Position numbers and translations under genes: made by a program. From assembly GCA_021739645.1 (NCBI GenBank), contig JAIPBL010000015.1:21796-85795 (forward strand): 64,000 bases of DNA. Direction: 5' to 3'. Under the pieces are notes generated by a model, which had not been told where the DNA came from, did not search any database, and was given only the letters and a program-made list of their open reading frames with translations. Each line of letters begins with the position of its first letter. Position 1 is the stretch's first letter. The DNA comes from Saprospiraceae bacterium (GTDB taxonomy: Bacteria; Bacteroidota; Bacteroidia; Chitinophagales; Saprospiraceae). Of this stretch, positions 53,001 to 60,945 are shown in pieces.

Positions 53001-55670
53001 TTAGTATTTGAATATTTTTAAAACTTCTTCTCGGTCTTCAGCGTAAACTTTGACAAGGTAGAGCCCATTAGCAAAGTCACTCATTTCGATTTCAACAGTG
53101 GTTCGTCCGGGCAAGGTAGCAATGCGTTTTTTTAAAACCAACTCTCCCAACAAATTGTAAAGTTCGATGTCAAAATTTGAAAAATCGGATGATTCAATGA
53201 CTACTTCCAGAACATCTTGAACCGGGTTGGGAAGGGCAAAAATTCGATAAGGCACAGTGAAACCACTGTCCACAATAATGGCCGAATAGAGTTGTGATTT
53301 TGGTATAAAATCCCTTGCTAGCTTGTCGCTGCTCCACAGCAACTGGCAAATGGCCTGGCCATCTTGTTCGTTGTATTCCAATTTAATGGGATAAATCAGC
53401 CCGCCCTTCAGGTCAATGGAAGCTGACTGCTCGACGGTGGGCGAGGTATACCAGCGGTCAATCAATTTTTCATTATTCACCCAGAGCCTGGCTCCATCGG
53501 TGTGGATGAAAAGATGGAAGCTCAACTTTTCATCAAAAAATGGCTGCACCCACCCCTCCCATCGAATCAAAAACCTGTCGAGGCCAAGGCCCGCTGTATC
53601 CGGGCTGCCATAGCCCCAGTTGAAGTTGACTGCAGAATCAATACGGTTGAAAAGATAGGGTTCTTCAAAAATGGTTCCGGCCATCCCCCGGTCATAATAG
53701 TAACCTGTTAGGCCTTCTCCCGTGCCAACTTGCCTGGCTGCCTTGTAAATGGCACGGAGGTTCAGGCCAGCGTCGTCAACTGGGAGGAGAAGTGTGGGGC
53801 TGGTTTCCCCGGTAGCCCATTTTTCAAACAGATAAACTGAATCCAGTGTCACATGGGATTTTGGTGCGTCAATTTGGTGCAGAACACCCGAAACGCAAAC
53901 CACAGTGTCGGGCGTTTCCAGTTTGTGCCCATCCACTAAAATTGGGAAACCTTGGGGCGAGGTTTGAACTACCAAATTGGTTTTTATGGGCAAAACATCC
54001 CTTGCCACGCTGGCCGATAGTCCGCTTATGTCAGTGACAGTCAAGTGAACCCGATACCAGATATCATCTGACACCTCGTTGGCGGCGGGTATTTGGTAAA
54101 ACTCCTCGGTAGTTTCCGAGACTGGGCCGAATGCTGGGTGCGAATGTTCGACATGGTGGAAGTCCACCCGCCAACGGAACCTACTGGCTCCTAAAACCCC
54201 ATCCTCGGCATCAGTGGCTTGGCCGAGCAGGTGAAGCCACTCCCCTCCCCTGAACCGGTCACCCTCTGCAGGACTGAACATCCCCGGCACGGGCCTGTGG
54301 CTCGATGTGACCCGCAACTCCGCCGTCTGACTGGTATCCATTCCCGAAGGATTTGTTACCATGCACCGTATCATGCTACCGCTGTCGCTCAACATAGGGT
54401 TTTGGTAAAAAAGCGTATCGTCCGTGGCACCAACGATGTCCACCCCATCCTTTTGCCATTGGAAACTCATCGGCGAAGCCCCAGCTGCAGCTACCCTAAA
54501 ACTAGTCTCCTCGCCTATCGGGACCAACACTGGCTGAGGTTGGATGGACACAAACGGTGCATCACTGCCGGTGTAAAACACCCGCCAAAGTGAGCCCGTG
54601 TTTGTAGCATAGTTGCTTTGTGTCCCATTTCTATCCAAAATATAAAGCGTGCCATCAGGAGCGGTATGGAGGTTCAGTGGGGTACGTAGGTTTTCAGCAA
54701 AAAGCTGAACGTCGCCACTGACATCACTGAGGGTGTAAATGCGGTTGTTGCAGTGCTCGGAAAAAAAAACTTTGCCTTCATATTCCGCAGGAAACATGGG
54801 CACTGCCGGGTTGTAAAGTGTGACGCCAACAGCGGCACATCCGAAATCGTGGTCATAGGCAAAGACCGGGTCTTTGTAGTTTGCGGGTGGCGACCCCACC
54901 AATTTGCCTTCCACATCTGGCCAGCCATAGTTTTTGCCTTTTTCTATTTCGTTGACTTCTTCGAACTGGTCACTGCCCACGTCGGTGGCGAAGATGCGCC
55001 CAGTGGCAGCATCGATGGTCATGGCAAATGGATTGCGAAAACCCATGGCCCAGATGGCCCGGTTGTTCCCGGTTGTTTCACCAAAAAAAGGATTGTCGGA
55101 TGGGATACTGCCGTCCGGGTTGATGCGGAGGATTTTGCCGAGGGTACTGTTTTTTGATTTGGCGTTGTCCTTGTCGAAGCCATCGCCCGTGGCGATGTAC
55201 AACTTGCCATCGTTGCCAAAGGCCAATGCCCCGGCGTTGTGATAAGGGCCGCTGAGCGGGTCGAGGTCGAGAAGAACGACTTCACTGCCGGGAGCGGCAA
55301 AGTTGCCATCCGCAGTGAAGCGGCTCACCCGGTTATGGCCTTCGTTTTTAACCGTATAATAAATGTAAACGAAGTGGTTCGTATCAAAATCAGGGTCGAG
55401 AGCAATGCCGCTCATGCCCCGCTCGGTGTAGCTGTCCACCTCCAATTCGAGGAATGGTTCATTGCGGAGCACACCATTTTCCACAATCATCACCCGGCCA
55501 AACTTTTCAACGATAAATACTCGGCCATCAGGCGCTAGGGCAAATGCAACAGGGTCAAGTCCAGTTGCGACTTGAACGGCAGCAAAGCCAGGAGGGAAAC
55601 TGGCATTTTGTGAAAAGAGCTTAAGTCCTGGTAAACAAAGCAGCCAAAAGGTTAGTAGTAAGTATTTCAT
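53001..55670 (-). CDS. Secreted PQQ sugar dehydrogenase-like, PA14, T9SS
   Basis: 889 residues. Signal peptide, then a six-bladed GSDH propeller (about 30-370: GLDPVAFALAPDGRVFIVEK, HNAGALAFGNDGKLYIATGD, RNPFAMTIDAATGRIFATDVG, NYGWPDVEG), an Ig-like domain (PMSFQWQKDGVDI), a sugar-binding-like stretch, a PA14 domain (about 650-790, GLTGYYYDRGMAG ... RLWVNNEKLIDRW) and a type A T9SS sorting domain (PNPVQDVLEVVIES ... NGLYLVKVYAED). The soluble-glucose-dehydrogenase-type propeller suggests PQQ-linked sugar oxidation at the cell surface; the substrate is unknown. First large gene of the operon with the GH109-like oxidoreductase. Confidence 0.9.
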   Translation of the reverse strand: MKYLLLTFWLLCLPGLKLFSQNASFPPGFAAVQVATGLDPVAFALAPDGRVFIVEKFGRVMIVENGVLRNEPFLELEVDSYTERGMSGIALDPDFDTNHFVYIYYTVKNEGHNRVSRFTADGNFAAPGSEVVLLDLDPLSGPYHNAGALAFGNDGKLYIATGDGFDKDNAKSKNSTLGKILRINPDGSIPSDNPFFGETTGNNRAIWAMGFRNPFAMTIDAATGRIFATDVGSDQFEEVNEIEKGKNYGWPDVEGKLVGSPPANYKDPVFAYDHDFGCAAVGVTLYNPAVPMFPAEYEGKVFFSEHCNNRIYTLSDVSGDVQLFAENLRTPLNLHTAPDGTLYILDRNGTQSNYATNTGSLWRVFYTGSDAPFVSIQPQPVLVPIGEETSFRVAAAGASPMSFQWQKDGVDIVGATDDTLFYQNPMLSDSGSMIRCMVTNPSGMDTSQTAELRVTSSHRPVPGMFSPAEGDRFRGGEWLHLLGQATDAEDGVLGASRFRWRVDFHHVEHSHPAFGPVSETTEEFYQIPAANEVSDDIWYRVHLTVTDISGLSASVARDVLPIKTNLVVQTSPQGFPILVDGHKLETPDTVVCVSGVLHQIDAPKSHVTLDSVYLFEKWATGETSPTLLLPVDDAGLNLRAIYKAARQVGTGEGLTGYYYDRGMAGTIFEEPYLFNRIDSAVNFNWGYGSPDTAGLGLDRFLIRWEGWVQPFFDEKLSFHLFIHTDGARLWVNNEKLIDRWYTSPTVEQSASIDLKGGLIYPIKLEYNEQDGQAICQLLWSSDKLARDFIPKSQLYSAIIVDSGFTVPYRIFALPNPVQDVLEVVIESSDFSNFDIELYNLLGELVLKKRIATLPGRTTVEIEMSDFANGLYLVKVYAEDREEVLKIFKY

Positions 55671-55742
55671 GAGCTATAAATTCTAATAGCGGTGTACCAA
55701 CCTAACCATCTTGACTTCAATTTAAGCAGCACCCACTGGTCT

Positions 55743-56153
55743 TCAATTTTTTAGAATCTGGGTGATTATCGTATCCGGGCTGAGGCTGGTTGTTGACACT
55801 TCAACGTAGCTTGAATCTGTTAATTCAGTAATCCAGCATTTGCGGAACATGCCCTGCAAATCAGGAAGTTGAAGATTTTGAGGATTGGCAACGACGGAGT
55901 TAAATCTTAGCGTGTACGCCTCATCCGTCTCCCATTCTAAGTCGAATTTAACAACGAGTTGGGTTTTCGTGCCGGAATCTACTTGACTGTTTTCGGTGCG
56001 AATGATGACAAAATCACCAAACCTTGCCTCATCTCCATACTTAAAATTCCCCACGTGAAAATCAGTCGGGCTAGGAGCAGAGTTTCCACATGCAGTAAGA
56101 AACATTAAAACAGAAAAGCAAAGCAGTATGCTCAGAGGTTGTGTATTCTTCAT
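55743..56153 (-). CDS. Hypothetical lipoprotein
   Basis: 136 residues with a lipoprotein signal (LLCFSVLMFLTACGNS). The mature part is beta-rich (DFVIIRTENSQVD, TQLVVKFDLEWETDE, YTLRFNSVV) with a WITELTDSSYVEV segment. No family recognised. It is 72 bp upstream of the sugar dehydrogenase gene on the same strand and may be part of that transcript. Confidence 0.7.
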   Translation of the reverse strand: MKNTQPLSILLCFSVLMFLTACGNSAPSPTDFHVGNFKYGDEARFGDFVIIRTENSQVDSGTKTQLVVKFDLEWETDEAYTLRFNSVVANPQNLQLPDLQGMFRKCWITELTDSSYVEVSTTSLSPDTIITQILKN

Positions 56154-56436
56154 TGTAGCAAATGATTTTAGATTGATTTAAGCGCAAAACTAGTATTTTG
56201 AAAATATTACGGCGCATCATTTCCTATTTTCAATTTTCTTACCTCAACAACCGTCAATACATGAAGGGACATGCTACCTACTTGTCAGCATCGCCAAAAC
56301 CCAATTTGGCGACAAATAGCATTTGCCGAACGAAAATTCAACTTGACAAAAATCATCTTTTCAAGTAAAAAATGCCATTTCGTTCAATCTGGCAGCCAAC
56401 TATCTTGCGAAAAATTGGATAGCCTAATTTTTCAAC

Positions 56437-57219
56437 ATGGTCAAAGACATCTTTCGTTTCCAAGGAATCATTTCCTTTTTTGATGAGGTTGGCAAGGTTG
56501 CCAGGTTTGCAGGCCGTTTTTTCAAAGAGTTCCTAAAACCACCTTATGAATTCCGAGAACTGCTGAAACAGTGCTATGTCATTGGTTATCAGTCACTTTT
56601 CCTGATTGGACTGACGGGATTTATCATGGGTCTGGTGTTTGATTTGCAAACCCGTCCCACCATGATTGAGTTTGGTGCCGAATCGTATATGCCCGCCATG
56701 ATTGGCATATCTATCGTGCGTGAAATCGGGCCTGTTATTACAGCACTGATGTGTGCTGGTAAAATTGGCTCCAGCATCGGTGCGGAACTTGGTTCCATGA
56801 AAGTAACGGAACAGATTGACGCCATGGAGGTGTCGGGCACCAACCCTTTCAAGTATTTGGTGGTAACAAGAATCATGGCAACTACGCTGATGCTCCCAAT
56901 ATTGGTCATCATGGCTGATGCAGTTGGTCTTTTCGGCGCTTATTTGGTGGAAAGCATGAAAGGCGGCGTGACTTTCCAATTGTTCTTCAACAAGGTGATG
57001 AACAACCTGTCGTTCGGCGATATGATACCCTCTTTTATCAAATCCTATTTCTTTGGGTTTGCCATCGGATTGATTGGTTGCTACAAAGGTTACACCTCCA
57101 AAAAAGGCACTGCTGGCGTGGGTGCTGCAGCAAATGTAGCGGTAGTCATTGCTTCCATGCTTGTGTTCGTGATTGACCTGATAGCCGTGTTGATTTCTGA
57201 TATTTTTTATGACTTGTAG
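56437..57219 (+). CDS. mlaE: MlaE-type ABC permease
   Basis: 260 residues. Five to six membrane helices with the MlaE signatures FIMGLVFDLQTRPTMIEFGA, REIGPVITALMCAGKIGSSIGAELGSMKVTEQIDAMEVSG and the late GCYKGYTSKKGTAGVGAA. It is the inner-membrane permease of a lipid-transport (Mla) ABC system that keeps outer-membrane lipid asymmetry. First gene of an mlaE-mlaF-mlaD set. Confidence 0.95.
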   Translation: MVKDIFRFQGIISFFDEVGKVARFAGRFFKEFLKPPYEFRELLKQCYVIGYQSLFLIGLTGFIMGLVFDLQTRPTMIEFGAESYMPAMIGISIVREIGPVITALMCAGKIGSSIGAELGSMKVTEQIDAMEVSGTNPFKYLVVTRIMATTLMLPILVIMADAVGLFGAYLVESMKGGVTFQLFFNKVMNNLSFGDMIPSFIKSYFFGFAIGLIGCYKGYTSKKGTAGVGAAANVAVVIASMLVFVIDLIAVLISDIFYDL

Positions 57220-57230
57220 TTGAAACTAAA

Positions 57231-58013
57231 ATGCTATCAAACCAGCAAACATTGGGTAATTCAAACGACCACGGCGACTTCGCCGGACCCCAGCTCATTG
57301 AGATTCGAGGTGTGCACAAGGCTTTTGGGCAAAACCATGTACTGAACGGTTTTGACTTGGATTTGTACGACAAGGAAAACTTGGTAATCGTGGGTAAATC
57401 AGGCTCAGGAAAGTCGGTGCTGCTGAAGTGCATCGTAAGGTTAGAGGAGATTGACGAGGGTACGCTAAAAGTTTTGGGAAAAAACATTCCTACGCTCAAC
57501 CACAACGAACTTGACCAACTAAGGGCCGATGTTGGTTTTCTGTTCCAAGGCAGTGCGCTCTACGACTCCATGACCGTGCGTGAAAACTTGCAGTTCCCAT
57601 TGCGGCGGCACACTGAACGTATGCAAGGGTTGGATGAAGAAAGCCTAATCCACTCCACGCTGAAAAGTGTTGGATTGGCACATACCATCGACATGCTCCC
57701 AGCGGAACTCTCCGGCGGCATGAAAAGAAGAATAGCACTGGCCCGAACCCTTATTTTGAGACCAAAAATCATCCTCTACGACGAACCAACCAGTGGCCTC
57801 GACCCCATCACTTCCAAGGAAATAATCGAATTGATTCTGAGAATACAAAAGGAATACGATACCGCCTCCTTGATAATCACCCACGATATGGACTGCGCTA
57901 GGGTGATTTCAAATCGGATGATTGTCTTAATCAACGGCATCAATTATCGGGAAGGGACTTATCGGGAACTGGCGGCACTTGACGAACCAAATGTCAAAGC
58001 TTTTTTCAAATAA
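57231..58013 (+). CDS. mlaF: MlaF-type ABC ATPase
   Basis: 260 residues. Walker A GKSGSGKS, Q-loop FLFQGSALYDSMTVRENLQF, ABC signature LSGGMKRRIALARTL, Walker B IILYDEPTSGLDP and H-loop ITHDMD are intact. It energises the MlaE permease. It starts 11 bp after mlaE. Confidence 0.95.
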   Translation: MLSNQQTLGNSNDHGDFAGPQLIEIRGVHKAFGQNHVLNGFDLDLYDKENLVIVGKSGSGKSVLLKCIVRLEEIDEGTLKVLGKNIPTLNHNELDQLRADVGFLFQGSALYDSMTVRENLQFPLRRHTERMQGLDEESLIHSTLKSVGLAHTIDMLPAELSGGMKRRIALARTLILRPKIILYDEPTSGLDPITSKEIIELILRIQKEYDTASLIITHDMDCARVISNRMIVLINGINYREGTYRELAALDEPNVKAFFK

Positions 58014-58036
58014 CTGCCTAATTTCTATCAGGCTCA

Positions 58037-58070
58037 AGTTAGGTCGCAACTTGAAGTTGCGGCCTAACTT
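58037..58070. repeat. Hairpin/repeat between mlaF and mlaD
   Basis: 15-bp stem (AAGTTAGGTCGCAAC with GTTGCGGCCTAACTT, one wobble). Its left arm overlaps the end of a 27-bp sequence (58018-58044, CCTAATTTC...AAGTTAGG) found again at 60563-60589. It sits in the 108-bp gap inside the mla set and may attenuate mlaD or be a dispersed repeat. Confidence 0.65.
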
Positions 58071-58121
58071 ACCCCGCAATTTGGGAGTTATTTTTTTAAC
58101 CGGGATTTAGACATATTGACT

Positions 58122-59141
58122 ATGGCAAAATCGACAGCAAACAATATCCGCTTAGGCATCTTTGTCACCTTGGGCCTTTTCCTGTTCACATCTGGTGTGT
58201 ATATCATTGGAGCACAGCAGCATAAGTTTGGCGAACAATACCATTTGAGCACCTTCTTTCAAAATGCGAACGGGCTCCAAGTTGGCCACAACGTCCGGTA
58301 CTCCGGCATTAAAGTCGGGAGTGTGGAGGACATCATCTTCCTCAATGACACTACTTTGGAGGTGAAAATGCTGCTGAACAAAGACCTCAAAAAACTCATT
58401 CGGAAGAACGCCACCACAAGCATTGGGTCAGAAGGTCTGGTAGGTGACGTAGTGGTAAACATCAAGCCCGGAGGTGGTACTGAGCCATTGGCAAAAGATG
58501 GCGACATTTTGCCTTCGGATAAGCGGCGGGACGGGGCAGATATGATGGAAACCCTGGGCGGCACGAACGAAAACATTGCCGTACTCGCCAAAAAGCTGCT
58601 CGAAATTTCCAATAAACTCAACGAGGGTGACGGCACGATTCCCATGTTGATTCGTGACTCGCTCATGGCAGCCGACTTTGCCAGTACACTGAAAAACCTG
58701 CGCATCGCTTCTGACAATTTTGCAAAGATGAGCCAACAATTAAGCACATCCATCAATGGCATTTCCGAAGGAAAAGGAACACTTGGCTACCTGTTAAACG
58801 ACCAGACCCTACCCCACCAAATGGAAGATTTCATGACCCGGCTGGACAGTGTCGTGATAAAACAAACCGAACCCGTCATCGCCAATTTGCAAAAATCGGG
58901 AGAGGACATTGCTGCTTCCAGCGCCGCCCTCAAGACCACCCTCCAATCCATCAACTCTGGCGATGGGCTGGCCAACGCCTTGCTCAACGACACCATCGCC
59001 ACTACCAATCTGATGCAAACGCTGGACAACCTGAACGAAGGCACCGCTCGTTTCAGCGAAAACATGGAGGCGCTGAAGCACAATTTCTTCTTCCGGCGCT
59101 ATTTCAAAAAACAGGCGAAAGCGCAGAAAAAGAAAAATTGA
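58122..59141 (+). CDS. mlaD: MlaD-family (MCE domain) protein
   Basis: 339 residues from the ATG at 58122 (the track start 58116 is a TTG). One N-terminal membrane helix (LGIFVTLGLFLFTSGVYIIG), an MCE domain (about 40-125: NANGLQVGHNVRYSGIKVGSVEDI ... SEGLVGDVVVNIKPGG), then a long helical tail with GKGTLGYLLND and GDGLANALLND repeats and a basic end. Periplasmic substrate-binding/tunnel subunit of the Mla transporter. The tail is longer than in E. coli MlaD, as is usual in Bacteroidota. Confidence 0.93.
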   Translation: MAKSTANNIRLGIFVTLGLFLFTSGVYIIGAQQHKFGEQYHLSTFFQNANGLQVGHNVRYSGIKVGSVEDIIFLNDTTLEVKMLLNKDLKKLIRKNATTSIGSEGLVGDVVVNIKPGGGTEPLAKDGDILPSDKRRDGADMMETLGGTNENIAVLAKKLLEISNKLNEGDGTIPMLIRDSLMAADFASTLKNLRIASDNFAKMSQQLSTSINGISEGKGTLGYLLNDQTLPHQMEDFMTRLDSVVIKQTEPVIANLQKSGEDIAASSAALKTTLQSINSGDGLANALLNDTIATTNLMQTLDNLNEGTARFSENMEALKHNFFFRRYFKKQAKAQKKKN

Positions 59142-59217
59142 CCCGGATTGCGAATGCATTTGACCAAGAAAGAACCGGGTCGCCTCAATTTTCAATTCGC
59201 AATTCTCCATTCCCGGC

Positions 59218-59225
59218 TACCTTTG
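59218..59225 (+). promoter_or_regulatory. -7 box abutting the methyltransferase ATG
   Basis: TACCTTTG, an exact TAnnTTTG match, ending 5 bases before the ATG at 59230. A transcript starting from it would be leaderless or nearly so. Confidence 0.5.
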
Positions 59226-59229
59226 CCGC

Positions 59230-60414
59230 ATGAACGAACAAGCTACCCATTTTGACATCGTCGCCAAAACCCAGTTCGGCCTGGAAGAACTGCTGGCCGC
59301 TGAACTGCGTGCGCTGGGCGCAACTGACATCGAGTTGCTGACCCGTGCCGTGAAATATAAAGGCGACAAAGCCATTTTGTACAAAAGCAACCTGCACCTG
59401 CGCACGGCACTGAAAGTGCTCATGCCATTCGCCTCGTTTTACGCCCACCACGAAAACCAGCTTTACAAACGTGTGCGGCAAATTGATTGGTCGCAATACC
59501 TGACGCCGAAGCAGACGCTGGCGATTGACGCCACGACGAACAGCGATATTTTCCACCACTCCAAGTTTACGGCGCTGAAAACAAAGGACGCCATCGTTGA
59601 CCAGTTCCGGGACCGCTTCGGCGTCCGCCCCTCGGTGGACGTGGAAAGCCCCGACTTCCGCCTCAACGTACACATCCACGACAAGCTCGTGACCCTTTCC
59701 ATGGACAGCAGCGGCGGCACCCTCGATCGCAGGGGCTATCGCCTCAGCCGCACGGAAGCACCCATGAACGAGGTGCTGGCAGCGGGCATCGTCATGCTAT
59801 CCGGCTGGACGGGCGAGGGCTACCTCCTCGACCCGATGTGCGGCTCCGGCACCTTCGGTATCGAGGCGGCGATGCTGGCAGCGAACATCGCACCCGGCAA
59901 GAAGCGGCTCTTCGGCTTCGAGCGCTGGAAGGATTTTGAGGGTGAACTTTGGTCAAAAATAAAAACCGAAGCCGTGCAAGCCGAACGAAACTACCCCGGT
60001 CAGGTGATTTGCAGCGACCTCGACGCTCATGCCATAGAAATTTCGGAGCAAAACGCAAAAAGGGCTGGTGTGGACCGTAAAATCATTTACCGACAAGCCG
60101 ATTTTTTTGAATCAAAACCGCCGGGTGATAGCGGCATCGTGCTGTTCAACCCACCCTACGGCGAGCGCCTCGAAACGGATGACATCGTCGGGCACTACCG
60201 GGAAATTGGGAACCAACTCAAGCATCACTACGCCGGCCACACGGCCTGGATTATCAGTGCCAACGCCGAGGCACTAAAACATGTGGGGCTGCGGCCAACG
60301 AGGAAAATCAAGCTGTTCAATGGGGCGTTGGAGTGTCGGTTGCAAAAGTTTGAGATGTTTGCGGGGAAGAAATATGAGGGTTTGGAAAACGAGGGAGAGC
60401 TGAAAAAAGAATAG
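59230..60414 (+). CDS. THUMP-domain RNA methyltransferase (RlmL-like)
   Basis: 394 residues. An N-terminal ferredoxin-like/THUMP region (1-165, with FDIVAKTQFGLEELLAAELR and VDVESPDFRLNVHIHDKLV) precedes the UPF0020 methyltransferase domain: LDPMCGSGTFGIEAAMLAANIAPG (SAM motif I) and LFNPPYGERL (the N/D-PPY catalytic motif for N-methylation). It corresponds to the RlmL half of E. coli RlmKL, which makes m2G2445 in 23S rRNA; the RlmK half is absent. The 3' end LECRLQKFEMFA reappears as a stray copy about 450 bp downstream. Confidence 0.92.
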   Translation: MNEQATHFDIVAKTQFGLEELLAAELRALGATDIELLTRAVKYKGDKAILYKSNLHLRTALKVLMPFASFYAHHENQLYKRVRQIDWSQYLTPKQTLAIDATTNSDIFHHSKFTALKTKDAIVDQFRDRFGVRPSVDVESPDFRLNVHIHDKLVTLSMDSSGGTLDRRGYRLSRTEAPMNEVLAAGIVMLSGWTGEGYLLDPMCGSGTFGIEAAMLAANIAPGKKRLFGFERWKDFEGELWSKIKTEAVQAERNYPGQVICSDLDAHAIEISEQNAKRAGVDRKIIYRQADFFESKPPGDSGIVLFNPPYGERLETDDIVGHYREIGNQLKHHYAGHTAWIISANAEALKHVGLRPTRKIKLFNGALECRLQKFEMFAGKKYEGLENEGELKKE

Positions 60415-60434
60415 GCAGCTTGAAGGCTGCCTAT
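60411..60434 (+). terminator. Hairpin overlapping methyltransferase stop
   Basis: Stem ATAGGCAGC (60411-60419) / GCTGCCTAT (60426-60434). No T-tract follows, so it is a weak terminator at best. Confidence 0.45.
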
Positions 60435-60562
60435 TGATATAAAGTATAATGCTTACCCTAACACTGCCGCCAGAGCGGCGGACTTGGAAGTGATGGAGCA
60501 AATTTATAATTTGATTTCGATTTTTAAAATCTTTTTTGCTTAAAAATTTAGCGGATTTCCTA

Positions 60563-60589
60563 ATTTCAATCAGGCTCAAGTTAGGCACT
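60563..60589. repeat. Second copy of CCTAATTTC...AAGTTAGG repeat
   Basis: A 27-bp match with one difference to 58018-58044. Its ends CCTAATTT/AAGTTAGG are themselves inverted (one mismatch). Confidence 0.7.
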
Positions 60590-60618
60590 TATCGGCTTGC
60601 CGCATGTAGCTTCAACTA

Positions 60619-60725
60619 CTTCTAAACCCTTCTGCAACTAAGGCAGCATTGCGACGACCAGACAGGTTTTGAAAACCTGTCTGGTCTGGCTTCTAAACCA
60701 TTCTGCGGCCAAGGCAGTATCGACC
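60619..60725. repeat. Palindrome flanked by direct repeats
   Basis: A 31-bp perfect palindrome (arms GACCAGACAGGTTTT at 60656-60670 and its complement at 60672-60686, centre G) lies between two imperfect direct copies of a roughly 36-bp unit beginning CTTCTAAACC (60619-60655 and 60690-60724). No coding potential. It resembles a small non-autonomous or REP-like element. Confidence 0.75.
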
Positions 60726-60778
60726 AAAAGAAAAAGGGTCGGGGTGATTTTGAACCTCGCCGACGTTGTATCCAGGTG

Positions 60779-60832
60779 GTGCTGGAGTGCAGTTTGCAGA
60801 AGTTTGAGATGTTTGCGTTTGACAAGAAGTAA
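60779..60832 (+). pseudogene. Displaced 3' end of the RNA methyltransferase
   Basis: 17 codons plus TAA reading VLECSLQKFEMFAFDKK, against ALECRLQKFEMFAGKK in the intact gene upstream. At DNA level 60779-60817 and 60325-60363 agree at 33 of 39 positions. No upstream part of the gene is recognisable. It is a relic of a tandem duplication, or the ancestral gene end pushed downstream by inserted repeat DNA. Confidence 0.75.
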
Positions 60833-60847
60833 ATTCCTTCGTGATTT

Positions 60848-60941
60848 GATGGGACACAGATTTAACTGATTGAACTGATTTTCACAGATTTATTTATCCT
60901 AAAGCCAAATCAGTGCAAATCAGTTAAATCAGTGTCCCATC
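60848..60941. repeat. Long inverted repeat, 24-bp arms
   Basis: Arms at 60848-60871 (GATGGGACACAGATTTAACT...) and 60918-60941 are complementary at 23 of 24 positions, with further pairing inside. It ends 5 bp before the stop of the minus-strand receptor gene and could fold in its 3' end. Low-complexity gat/aac wording suggests a dispersed intergenic repeat. Confidence 0.8.
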
Positions 60942-60945
60942 CCAC

